Positions 53,609 to 60,369 of a stretch of 64,000 bases of DNA are shown here, one piece after another; position 1 is the stretch's first letter, and each line of letters starts with the position of its first letter. The notes beneath the pieces were generated by a model. It ran no database searches, was not told the DNA's origin, and saw nothing but the letters and a program-made list of their open reading frames with translations. Source of the DNA: Emticicia sp. 21SJ11W-3 (GTDB lineage Bacteria > Bacteroidota > Bacteroidia > Cytophagales > Spirosomataceae); NCBI RefSeq assembly GCF_024138715.1, contig NZ_CP092074.1, positions 868,001-932,000 on the forward strand. Direction: 5' to 3'. Position numbers and translations under genes: made by a program.

Positions 53609-55486
53609 ATGTCACAATTTTTTGGCTGTTTAAGTCTCAATGAAACAATGAATGTTTCTGAGATTGGTTTGAATATGTATCAAGCCATGAATTTTTTCAG
53701 AGGTGACGCCGAGGGTGTTTACCAGTCTGATGAAATTTATATATGTAACAAGTTTCTTTTCAATACTCCCGAATCTTTTAACGCATCAGCCATAGTTCAG
53801 AACGACCGCTATGTATTGGCCGCCAGTTGCAGAATTGATAACCGGGAAAAACTGGCTTCTGAATTAAAAATTAAGGACCCCCTAAAGGCTTCTGACCACG
53901 AATTTATACTGGCCGCTTACACCTTCTACCAGAATGATTGTGTAAAGCACCTTATTGGCGATTTTGCTTTTGTGGTTTGGGATAAACAACAAAAAGCGCT
54001 TTTTATGGCCAGAGACCACCTGGGTGTGAAACCCTTGTTTTATACCTGCCAGCAGAATCTAATTCTTTTTTCGAGTGATCTGAACGCTTTTCTTCACCTG
54101 CCATTTATTGATTTAAGCTATAAGAAATCTTACGTGGCCGGGTTGCTTCATGGGTCATATATCCTTAAATATTTAAATGTAAAGCACACGTGCTATCATG
54201 ATATTTACCGCTTAGAACCAAGCCATTATCTGTTTTATTTTAATGAGAGAGTTCAGATTACAAAGTACTGGGAGCTAAAGCCGTGTTTCCCTGAAAAACC
54301 GGTAGATGCAGCACTAGTTTACCGCGAATTTTATCAATTGTTTTTTGAGGCTGTCAGATGCCGGTTACGTGGGATAGAATCTTTTGGCGTAGGGCTGGAG
54401 TTAAGCGGAGGGCTTGACTCTTCAACAATTGCCTGTATGGCCAATGAGGTACTTTCTGCTAAAAAAACTCTTTTTGAAAACCTTTATTCGTTCTCTCTGG
54501 TACAATCAGATGAGGGGCGTGTCCTTGCTGAGAAAGAGATAGTGGAGGAAGAACACATTCAGAATCAACTTTTAGATTCATTCGGGTTCAATAAAAAGAA
54601 TATTTTTAAGTTAAACCGGCATCCGTTTACTAATTATCAGGATGAATTACAGGAGACCATTCGCGTACACGGGGGGCTGAACAAGCAAAACACTACCTGG
54701 CAGAATGCTATTTATGAAGCGATGCAAAGCGCCGGTTGCCGGGTAAAACTTAGTGGTTTTTCGGGAGATGAATTAGTAACCGATTATGGAACCCGATGGA
54801 TGTATGATATCTGGTATAGTTGCAGGCCTGGCAGAGTGATGAAAGAACTTCTGAAATTTGATATAGCTGTTTACAAATCGTTGTTCAGGTATTTACAGGG
54901 TAGATTGTTTGGTTTTAAGATGAATAAAGCGTCTATAGCCAAAGAAATTGATTCTGATTTTCTCAAGGCTGAGCGCCTGAAAGACCTACCTGCCAAAGAA
55001 TATGGCATTGATGTAAAGTCATATAAACACTTCATGATTTCAAGAATCATGAGGCCGTTTACTTCATTGAGGTTTGAGTCTGAGAATCTGCATGCTTTGA
55101 GAGCTAATAGCGAGTGCCGTTACCCGATGGCCGATATCAGGTTACTGGAGTATATGATACAATTGCCTGCTGAAATGTTCAGACCCGGAGATGTAAAACG
55201 CAATTTCATCAGGAAATCTTTACAAAGTATTCTGCCAGCGTACGTAATCTGTAGAGACGACAAAACCGCTGCTGTTATTCCTTACAGAAAGTTAAAAAAC
55301 AAGGTTTTTATTAGTCAACTTCTGAAAGATGGCCTGCCTGCAGACATGGAAAGCAATATGGTGGATACAAAGAAAATACTAGAAAGACTTAAGACACCGG
55401 AAAACCTAAAAAGGGAGACTGATGTGATCTCCCTTTTAACTGCTGCTTACCTGGTTAAGACGGAACACCAGTACCACCTTCGCTAG
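53609..55486 (+). CDS. Asparagine-synthetase-like macrolactam synthetase (lasso C type)
   Basis: A 625-residue protein with an N-terminal glutamine-amidotransferase-like domain (1-200) and an ATP-pyrophosphatase synthetase domain with LSGGLDSS (265-272). The residue after Met1 is Ser, not the Cys needed for glutaminase activity (MSQFFGCLSL), as in lasso macrocyclases that need only adenylation. It should activate a precursor Asp/Glu side chain and join it to the core N-terminus. The ATG at 53609 is preferred over a TTG 18 nt upstream. Its last 32 nt overlap, antisense, the precursor gene. Confidence 0.88.
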   Translation: MSQFFGCLSLNETMNVSEIGLNMYQAMNFFRGDAEGVYQSDEIYICNKFLFNTPESFNASAIVQNDRYVLAASCRIDNREKLASELKIKDPLKASDHEFILAAYTFYQNDCVKHLIGDFAFVVWDKQQKALFMARDHLGVKPLFYTCQQNLILFSSDLNAFLHLPFIDLSYKKSYVAGLLHGSYILKYLNVKHTCYHDIYRLEPSHYLFYFNERVQITKYWELKPCFPEKPVDAALVYREFYQLFFEAVRCRLRGIESFGVGLELSGGLDSSTIACMANEVLSAKKTLFENLYSFSLVQSDEGRVLAEKEIVEEEHIQNQLLDSFGFNKKNIFKLNRHPFTNYQDELQETIRVHGGLNKQNTTWQNAIYEAMQSAGCRVKLSGFSGDELVTDYGTRWMYDIWYSCRPGRVMKELLKFDIAVYKSLFRYLQGRLFGFKMNKASIAKEIDSDFLKAERLKDLPAKEYGIDVKSYKHFMISRIMRPFTSLRFESENLHALRANSECRYPMADIRLLEYMIQLPAEMFRPGDVKRNFIRKSLQSILPAYVICRDDKTAAVIPYRKLKNKVFISQLLKDGLPADMESNMVDTKKILERLKTPENLKRETDVISLLTAAYLVKTEHQYHLR

Positions 55487-55607
55487 TACCTGTGCCAGAA
55501 GCGTTTATGGCCGTATTGAGGGCTCTCATGGCAGGCTTTACCCAGGTTTTTTTTGCCTGCACTTCTTTTTCCGGTTTTTCCGTTTGGATTTCCAATTGAT
55601 TTTCCAT
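55455..55607 (-). CDS. Candidate lasso-like RiPP precursor peptide, 50 aa
   Basis: I found this frame by reading the minus strand: ATG at 55607 to TAA at 55455. The leader (1-34) begins MENQLEIQTEKPEKEV and carries KKTWVKPAMRAL (19-30), an aromatic-x-x-P-x-x-x-x-L pattern like the B1-binding motif of lasso leaders. The rest is small and polar: residues 35-50 read NASGTGTSEGGTGVPS. Glu43 is the only acidic residue there, so ring closure would involve residue 35, 36 or 37 (rings of 9, 8 or 7). The C-terminal Ser50 suits the HPr-kinase-like enzyme. It starts 33 nt after a collar gene and overlaps the macrocyclase gene end by 32 nt. Confidence 0.75.
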   Translation of the reverse strand: MENQLEIQTEKPEKEVQAKKTWVKPAMRALNTAINASGTGTSEGGTGVPS

Positions 55608-55639
55608 GGTTTTCTGTATTTATAGATTTATTTTGATTT

Positions 55640-56167
55640 TCAGTCTGGTCTATCAGGATAAATCCCATCCCAGCAAATACCGTAAGTTATACATAAGAAA
55701 GGAGCCATATTATTATGCGGTTGGTAGCCACCCGGCGCTGCCCCAATCATTCTATCGTTCATTTTTATCAGGTAATCACCCGCGTTTTTTTTGGCGTAGA
55801 AGTTGCCTCCCGCGGTGCCAATGTAGTTGTTAGTAGGGTCTTTACTTTCTCTTGGGCCGGTTAGTGCATTATAAGGGTGATTGTGTGGCGGTAATTCATT
55901 CTGAGTCAGCGTCACCTGTTCTGCTCCACCAGTTTGCCCGGGTATTTTTATTGTTTTATCTAATTTTCCTACACCAATTATTGAGCGGCTCATTAAATTA
56001 GGCAGATTAAAGTAAGTCTTTCCATCTCCGCCATAAGTTGTACCGATTAAGGTGTAAAGGGGCATATTTTGGGAGTTTATTGCAAGTTTTCTACCGTCGC
56101 ATTCCAGATAACCTTCTGGTACGTAGCGACCTGGAAATGCTTTAATCATTCCTATGTATTCATCCAT
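55640..56167 (-). CDS. Phage tail collar (Mdp-like) protein A1
   Basis: A 175-residue protein with the tail collar domain typical of microcystin-dependent-protein-like (MdpB, COG4675) families: MDEYIGMIKAFPGR, CDGRKL, YTLIGTTYGGDG, LPNLMSRSIIG, LTQNELPPHNH and a closing ITYGICWDG. There is no signal peptide. It is a paralogue of the 57632-58162 gene (about two-thirds identical by eye). It is the last collar gene before the RiPP precursor, 32 nt upstream of it on the same strand, so both are likely on one transcript. The function outside phages is unclear. Confidence 0.88.
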   Translation of the reverse strand: MDEYIGMIKAFPGRYVPEGYLECDGRKLAINSQNMPLYTLIGTTYGGDGKTYFNLPNLMSRSIIGVGKLDKTIKIPGQTGGAEQVTLTQNELPPHNHPYNALTGPRESKDPTNNYIGTAGGNFYAKKNAGDYLIKMNDRMIGAAPGGYQPHNNMAPFLCITYGICWDGIYPDRPD

Positions 56168-56225
56168 TTTTTCAAATAGTTTAAAGTGATTCCGTAATTA
56201 TTACTTATATGAACCCTGTTTTATG

Positions 56226-56336
56226 TTAAGTAGCCAGGTAATTATCTGTTAGAAAAACCATTAAGCCGTTCTTAATCATATTTTGTTGAGAGCCTTCCAG
56301 AAAGTTGATAATTTCCGGATGATTTGATAATGGTTT
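56226..56336 (-). pseudogene. Relic reading frame in the B1-A1 spacer (37 codons)
   Basis: A stretch ending in TAA at 56226 reads without a stop and shares EIINFL, IKNGLM, FLT and YLAT blocks with the matching spacer copy at 58221-58331, with no indel between them. No start codon suits both copies. Most differences between the copies change the amino acid, so it looks like the tail end of a lost gene rather than a live one. Upstream in frame it runs into the B1 gene. Confidence 0.35.
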
Positions 56337-56349
56337 TAAAAAATAATGG

Positions 56350-56880
56350 TTATGGCATTGGAGGATATAATCCAGCAGTGCAAATAATGTAGTTAAGGGC
56401 TATAAAGGGTGGCATATTCTCGTGAGCTTGCCCACCAATAGGGCTTATTGCTCCTGCTGCCATAGCTACTAAATTATCAGCTGGCTTTGCCTCTACATAA
56501 AAATTACTGGCGGTATTACCCAGGTAATTATTTTGAGGGTCAGTAGATTCACGGCTGCCTGATAGCGCGCTATATGTATGCGTATGAGGTGGAATGTGAC
56601 TAAGGGTAAGCGTTACCTTTTCTTCACCTCCTTTTTGTCCACGTTCTCTTAACGTAAGGTAACTACTACCATTATTTCCTCGTCCCGAATCAATGATTAG
56701 TCGGCCTCTCAGGTCGGGCAGCATAAATGTATTTCTGCCATCACCACCGTACGTTGTTCCTAATAGGGCATAAAGAGCCTGATATTTCGCTATAGGCAGC
56801 GTTTGGCCTTCGCATTTTAAATAATATTGGGGGGTAAAGTCGCCTGCGAAGATTTTTATTGTTCCTATGTATTCATCCAT
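56350..56880 (-). CDS. Phage tail collar (Mdp-like) protein B1
   Basis: A 176-residue collar-domain protein: MDEYIGTIKIFAGDFTP, CEGQTLPI, ALLGTTYGGDG, FMLPDLRGRLII, LTLSHIPPHTHTYSA and ALNYIICTAGLYPP. It is paralogous to 58350-58871. It belongs to the middle position of a three-gene block (C-B-A in transcription order). Nothing else of a phage tail is present, so it is not a prophage remnant in the usual sense. Such triplets of collar proteins are common in Bacteroidota genomes. Confidence 0.88.
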   Translation of the reverse strand: MDEYIGTIKIFAGDFTPQYYLKCEGQTLPIAKYQALYALLGTTYGGDGRNTFMLPDLRGRLIIDSGRGNNGSSYLTLRERGQKGGEEKVTLTLSHIPPHTHTYSALSGSRESTDPQNNYLGNTASNFYVEAKPADNLVAMAAGAISPIGGQAHENMPPFIALNYIICTAGLYPPMP

Positions 56881-56937
56881 TTTATTTCAAGTGTTAAAGG
56901 TATTTAATAACAAAGTTGAAAGATGTTGTTCAATGGG

Positions 56938-57465
56938 CTATTCACGGAAAGGAAATACACCATTGACACAGATGAGGTAATTAATTGCCATGTAGGGAGG
57001 CATATTTTCATGAGGAAGGTTCCCTCCAAAGGCGGTTGAAATGATATCACTTCCCATTTTTACTTCCGTATCGGAACCTTGTTTAATGCAATATCTGTCA
57101 TTGGGGGTCTTGGTTAAAAAACGATCAGAAGGGTTACTGGAATCAGCATCAACAGTAAGTGCATAAGAAATATGCGTATGCTGCGGATATGTGTTTTGAG
57201 TTATTGTTACATTTTCAACGCCTCCTGTCTGACCAAGAGTCCTGTTTGTTAGATCCGGACCTTGTCCGGTGCCTATAACAACCCGACATTGTAAGTTAGG
57301 CAAGGCAAAATTATACCTGCCATCGCCACCATATCTAGTGCCAATAATTGCGTACAGCGCTTGATTGTCAGAAATTTGCAACAGTCTTCCGTCGCAAGGT
57401 AGCCAGCCCCTTGGTGCATAAGTGACACCTGCAAAAGGTTTAATAACACCTATATATTCGTCCAT
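56938..57465 (-). CDS. Phage tail collar (Mdp-like) protein C1
   Basis: A 175-residue collar protein: MDEYIGVIKPFAGVTYAPRG, CDGRLLQI, AIIGTRYGGDG, ALPNLQCRVVIGTG, ITQNTYPQHTH and YLICVNGVFPF. It pairs with 58927-59454 as C2. In the usual GR-x-x-IG position it has QCRVVIG. A 57-nt spacer separates it from B1, and 166 nt of mostly featureless sequence separates it from the A2 gene upstream. Confidence 0.88.
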   Translation of the reverse strand: MDEYIGVIKPFAGVTYAPRGWLPCDGRLLQISDNQALYAIIGTRYGGDGRYNFALPNLQCRVVIGTGQGPDLTNRTLGQTGGVENVTITQNTYPQHTHISYALTVDADSSNPSDRFLTKTPNDRYCIKQGSDTEVKMGSDIISTAFGGNLPHENMPPYMAINYLICVNGVFPFRE

Positions 57466-57631
57466 ATATTAAGTATCTAAGATGGTTGTTTATTTGTATT
57501 TTGCTTAAATGCAATTGCTTTAGTGAAAGGCATTCAGTAGTCCATTAATAGGCTGTTGGTAAATGAGCGCTTATAAATCGCATACAATCTCTGTTTTTAC
57601 GAGTTTCCGATTGAACAGACTTTAACTATTA

Positions 57632-58162
57632 TCAATCTGGTCTTGGAGGATATTCCCCGTAAGCACAAATGCCATAAGTTATACCTAAGAAAGGAGCCAT
57701 ATTATTATGCGGTTGGCTGCCACCCGGTGCTGCTTCAAGCATTAGATCGTTCATTTTTATCAGGGTGTCAGCAGGGTCTTTTTTGGCATAGAAGTTTCCG
57801 CCCGCGGTGCCAATGTAGTTGTTTTTGGGGTCTTTACTTTCTTTAGGGCCAGTTAGCGCATTATACGGGTGATTATGCGGGGGTAATTGCATCTGAGTAA
57901 GCGTTACCATTTCTGCTCCACCATTTTGCCCGGGTCTATGTGAAGTTAAACCTGCCGCGCTCCCGGCACCAATAATAGAGCGCCCCCTTAAATCAGGGAC
58001 ATTAAAAATTTGTTTACTAACATCGCCTCCATAAGTAGTGCCAATTAAAGAATAGAGTGCTAGAAACTGTGATATGGGAAGTGACTGCCCGTTACATTCA
58101 ATAAAACCTTCTGGTACGAAGCGGCCAGGAAAAGCTACAATCATTCCTATGTATTCATCCAT
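57632..58162 (-). CDS. Phage tail collar (Mdp-like) protein A2
   Basis: A 176-residue collar protein: MDEYIGMIVAFPGRFVPEG, CNGQSLPI, SLIGTTYGGDV, VPDLRGRSIIGAG, LTQMQLPPHNHPYNA and ITYGICAYGEYPPRPD. It differs from A1 mainly in residues 20-95, while the C-terminal half is nearly the same. That pattern suggests the head half evolves faster or has been partly homogenised by gene conversion in the tail half. Confidence 0.88.
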   Translation of the reverse strand: MDEYIGMIVAFPGRFVPEGFIECNGQSLPISQFLALYSLIGTTYGGDVSKQIFNVPDLRGRSIIGAGSAAGLTSHRPGQNGGAEMVTLTQMQLPPHNHPYNALTGPKESKDPKNNYIGTAGGNFYAKKDPADTLIKMNDLMLEAAPGGSQPHNNMAPFLGITYGICAYGEYPPRPD

Positions 58163-58220
58163 GTTTTTAAATAGTTTAAAGTGATTCCGTAATTATTACT
58201 AACATGCACCCTGTTTTATG

Positions 58221-58331
58221 TTAAGTAGCCAGGTATTTTTCTGTTAGAAATATCATCAAGCCGTTCTTAATCAAATGATATTCAGAGCCTTGCAGAAAGT
58301 TGATAATTTCCGAACGATTTAATAATGGTTT
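58221..58331 (-). pseudogene. Relic reading frame in the B2-A2 spacer (37 codons)
   Basis: Matches the 56226-56336 relic codon for codon (EIINFL, IKNGLM, FLT, YLAT), ending in TAA at 58221. The frame is the same as the B2 gene after its stop codon, so it could once have been a C-terminal extension of B2 or a separate gene. No start codon is evident. Confidence 0.35.
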
Positions 58332-58349
58332 AAAACAGTAATGGTTACG

Positions 58350-58871
58350 TTATGGTCTTGGAGGGTACAATCCAAAGGTGCATATAATATAATTAAGTAC
58401 TATGAAGGGTGGCATATTCTCGTGTGGTTGCCCTCCAATGGTGCCTACTGCCCCTGGTGCCATAGCTACTAATTTATCATCTGGGCCTTTTTGTGCATAA
58501 AAAGTACTGGCAGTATTACCCAGGTAATTATTTTGAGGGTTAGGAGATTCGCGATTGCCTGATAGCGCGCTGTACGTATGCGTATGTGGTGGGATGTTAC
58601 TAAGGGTAAGGGTTACCTTTTCCTCACCTCCTTTTTCACCAAGTCGTCTGTAATTAGGGCTACCGGGCATTTGTCCCGTTTGAACGATTAGGCGGCCTCT
58701 CAGGTCAGGCAGCATAAATGTATTTCTGCCATCGCCGCCATAGGTAGTTCCTAATAAAGCAAAAAGAGCCTGATATGTCATTATCGGCAGGGTCTGTCCT
58801 TCGCATTTCAAATAGTTCCTGGGCGCATAGTCGCCTGCAAAAATTTTTATAGTTCCAACGTACTCATCCAT
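58350..58871 (-). CDS. Phage tail collar (Mdp-like) protein B2
   Basis: A 173-residue collar protein: MDEYVGTIKIFAGDYAPRN, CEGQTLPI, ALLGTTYGGDG, FMLPDLRGRLIVQTG, LTLSNIPPHTHTYSA and VLNYIICTFGLYPPRP. It is three residues shorter than B1 owing to changes in the loop after the GR motif. It is separated by 55 nt from C2 upstream and by 187 nt from A2 downstream, mirroring the first block. Confidence 0.88.
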   Translation of the reverse strand: MDEYVGTIKIFAGDYAPRNYLKCEGQTLPIMTYQALFALLGTTYGGDGRNTFMLPDLRGRLIVQTGQMPGSPNYRRLGEKGGEEKVTLTLSNIPPHTHTYSALSGNRESPNPQNNYLGNTASTFYAQKGPDDKLVAMAPGAVGTIGGQPHENMPPFIVLNYIICTFGLYPPRP

Positions 58872-58926
58872 TTTATTTAATTTGTTAAGGGTGCTTAATT
58901 ATTTATTGATTCTGCTGTACAATTAG

Positions 58927-59454
58927 TTACGGACGCTCAGGATAGATACCCTGCACGCAAATGATATAATTGATAGCCATGAATGGAGGCATATTGTTAT
59001 GAGGAAGGTTCCCACCAGGAGCTGTAGAAATGATATCATTTCCCATTTTTACTTCCATATCGCTGCCTTCTTGGATGCAATATCTGTCAACGAGGGTTTT
59101 GGTTAAAAAAAGATCGGAAGGGTTACTGGAATCAGCATCAACATTAAGTGCAAAAGAAGTATGTGTATGCGCTGGGAATGTACTTTCAGTGATTGCCACA
59201 TTTTCAGCGCCTCCTATCTGTCCAAGAGTTCTGTTTGTTAGCCCTTGTCCTTGTCCGGGTCCTACAACAGCTCTGCCTTGTAAGTTAGGCAAAGCAAATT
59301 TGGTCTTGCCATCGCCACCGTATGTATAGCCAATAATTGCAAATAGTGCTTCATTGCCAGAAATGGGCAACTGTGTTCCGTCGCAAAGATGCCAGCCAAC
59401 AGGTACAAAAGTGACACCTGCAAAAGGTTTGATAACACCTAAGTATTCATCCAT
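58927..59454 (-). CDS. Phage tail collar (Mdp-like) protein C2
   Basis: A 175-residue collar protein: MDEYLGVIKPFAGVTFVPVG, CDGTQLPI, AIIGYTYGGDG, ALPNLQGRAVVGPGQG, ITESTFPAHTH and YIICVQGIYPERP. It is the first intact gene of the six-gene run and the paralogue of C1. Its upstream region carries a TTCAACAAAAGTTTA tract that recurs near 59971-59985, in front of degraded sequence, suggesting another lost copy. A promoter could not be fixed. Confidence 0.88.
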   Translation of the reverse strand: MDEYLGVIKPFAGVTFVPVGWHLCDGTQLPISGNEALFAIIGYTYGGDGKTKFALPNLQGRAVVGPGQGQGLTNRTLGQIGGAENVAITESTFPAHTHTSFALNVDADSSNPSDLFLTKTLVDRYCIQEGSDMEVKMGNDIISTAPGGNLPHNNMPPFMAINYIICVQGIYPERP

Positions 59455-59589
59455 ATTTCAACAAAAGTTTAAAGATTAAAAAAGTAAAAACACCAATATT
59501 TAGAAATATCCATATCCACTATTGAAAAGACCCGGCGATAAATTCTTCGAAAAAGCATCCACCATTGGCCTTCAGCATTTAAAAAATAC

Positions 59590-59668
59590 TTATTCTTCCA
59601 AAAAGAAATATGCACTTGGTGGATATGAGCCAGTAAATTTTTTTTATTAATCCTATGTATTCCTCCAT
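59590..59668 (-). pseudogene. Internally deleted collar gene fragment
   Basis: From an ATG at 59668 the minus strand reads MEEYIGLIKK, close to the MDEYIGMIK start of the collar genes. After one frame shift it reads TGSYPPSAYFFLEE and a stop at 59590, reminiscent of the collar C-terminus (GEYPPRPD). Nearly all of the roughly 530-nt gene between has gone. This is the remnant of a further copy in the array. Confidence 0.55.
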
Positions 59669-59758
59669 TTTTCTACTCAGGTTAACTTACAAAAGAGTTA
59701 ATTATCGGTATTTATTGAAATTGGTGGAGTTTTCAGTAGTAAAACTAATCCTCGGTAA

Positions 59759-59956
59759 GTCTTCCAGATACTTGCGGAAAATCATTCGGTGATTGCTTAT
59801 AGAAATTTCGATACCAAAAAGTCTATAGCTACGCGTTTAATCAGTTCAAATGAAAATTGCGTGTTCTGGTTGATTCCGGGTGCGCACATTCAATCACAGT
59901 TTCATGGAAACGAGTGCATAGATGAAGGCGTAATGGGAAGAACCAAATATGATTGA
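59759..59956 (+). pseudogene. Orphan coding-like frame of unknown family
   Basis: A plus-strand frame of 65 codons after a TAA at 59756 ends in TGA at 59956. It can start only with GTG at 59789 (giving 55 residues beginning VIAYRNFDTKKSIATRL). It reads like protein (NCVFWLIPGAHIQSQFHG) but no family is recognised. It is probably the fragment of a gene cut by rearrangement at the edge of the collar array. Confidence 0.25.
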
Positions 59957-60297
59957 GAAATTATAATTAGTTCAACAAAAGTTTATAGGTTAAAATAAAA
60001 ACAGTAATACTATTGTAAATCAAATTTTATCCCGGTTCTAAATAATAATTAGCCTCGGGTTTTAAGTTTTTAATTTGTAAGAGTAAAAGAAAAGATAACT
60101 CTGAAGATATTATCAATTATAGTCTCTCAGCTAAGTGTACTTCAAAGGAAATAAAATGTGATTATTTTGCAAAATATTTGAACTTTATTTTGCGGTTTTT
60201 TTATTTAACGGCACCAAATTTAAATAAATGCGCTTTTAAATGGTTGATTTACAGGTAATTCAAAGGCTAGTGGGGCCATCGCTAAACTGTAAAATAG

Positions 60298-60332
60298 CAG
60301 AAGGGGATACGGTTTTGCCGCATCCCCTTCTG
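60298..60332 (-). terminator. Hairpin after the TonB-dependent receptor gene
   Basis: CAGAAGGGGATACGG (60298-60312) pairs with CCGCATCCCCTTCTG (60318-60332) over a TTTTG loop, with one mismatch. It is very stable but has only a weak T run on the minus strand (CTATTTTAC). It lies 38 nt beyond the receptor stop. Confidence 0.7.
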
Positions 60333-60369
60333 TGCCAGAATACTGGCATCAATTATTTAAATTTTTATA

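Larger units (their letters stand above)
55640..59454 (-). repeat. Tandem duplication of a three-gene collar block
   Basis: The starts of matching genes are 1995 nt (A), 1991 nt (B) and 1989 nt (C) apart, so a C-B-A unit of about 1.99 kb is present twice. The B-A spacers (56168-56349 and 58163-58349) are also clearly alike, roughly 85 percent by eye. That is at least as much as parts of the coding sequence. The second copy thus includes non-coding DNA and arose as one event. Confidence 0.85.
59455..60369. other. 915-nt region with fossil coding fragments and a terminator
   Basis: No intact gene is supported here. It contains a deleted collar gene (59590-59668), an orphan frame (59759-59956), a repeated TTCAACAAAAGTTTA tract (about 59458 and 59971) and the hairpin at 60298-60332. 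The rest is AT-rich and featureless to me. The area looks like a graveyard at the growing end of the collar array. Confidence 0.5.

Noticed and set aside
55483-55668. A 61-codon minus-strand frame overlapping the precursor region
   Set aside because: It is a different frame of the same DNA, rich in Asn/Lys/Gly with no leader motif, and it would run into collar gene A1. The 55455-55607 frame has the B1-type motif, a single ring-closing Glu and a C-terminal Ser.
55640-59454. Prophage or contractile injection system
   Set aside because: Only collar-domain proteins are present; no sheath, tube, baseplate, capsid, integrase or lysis genes are found within the window.
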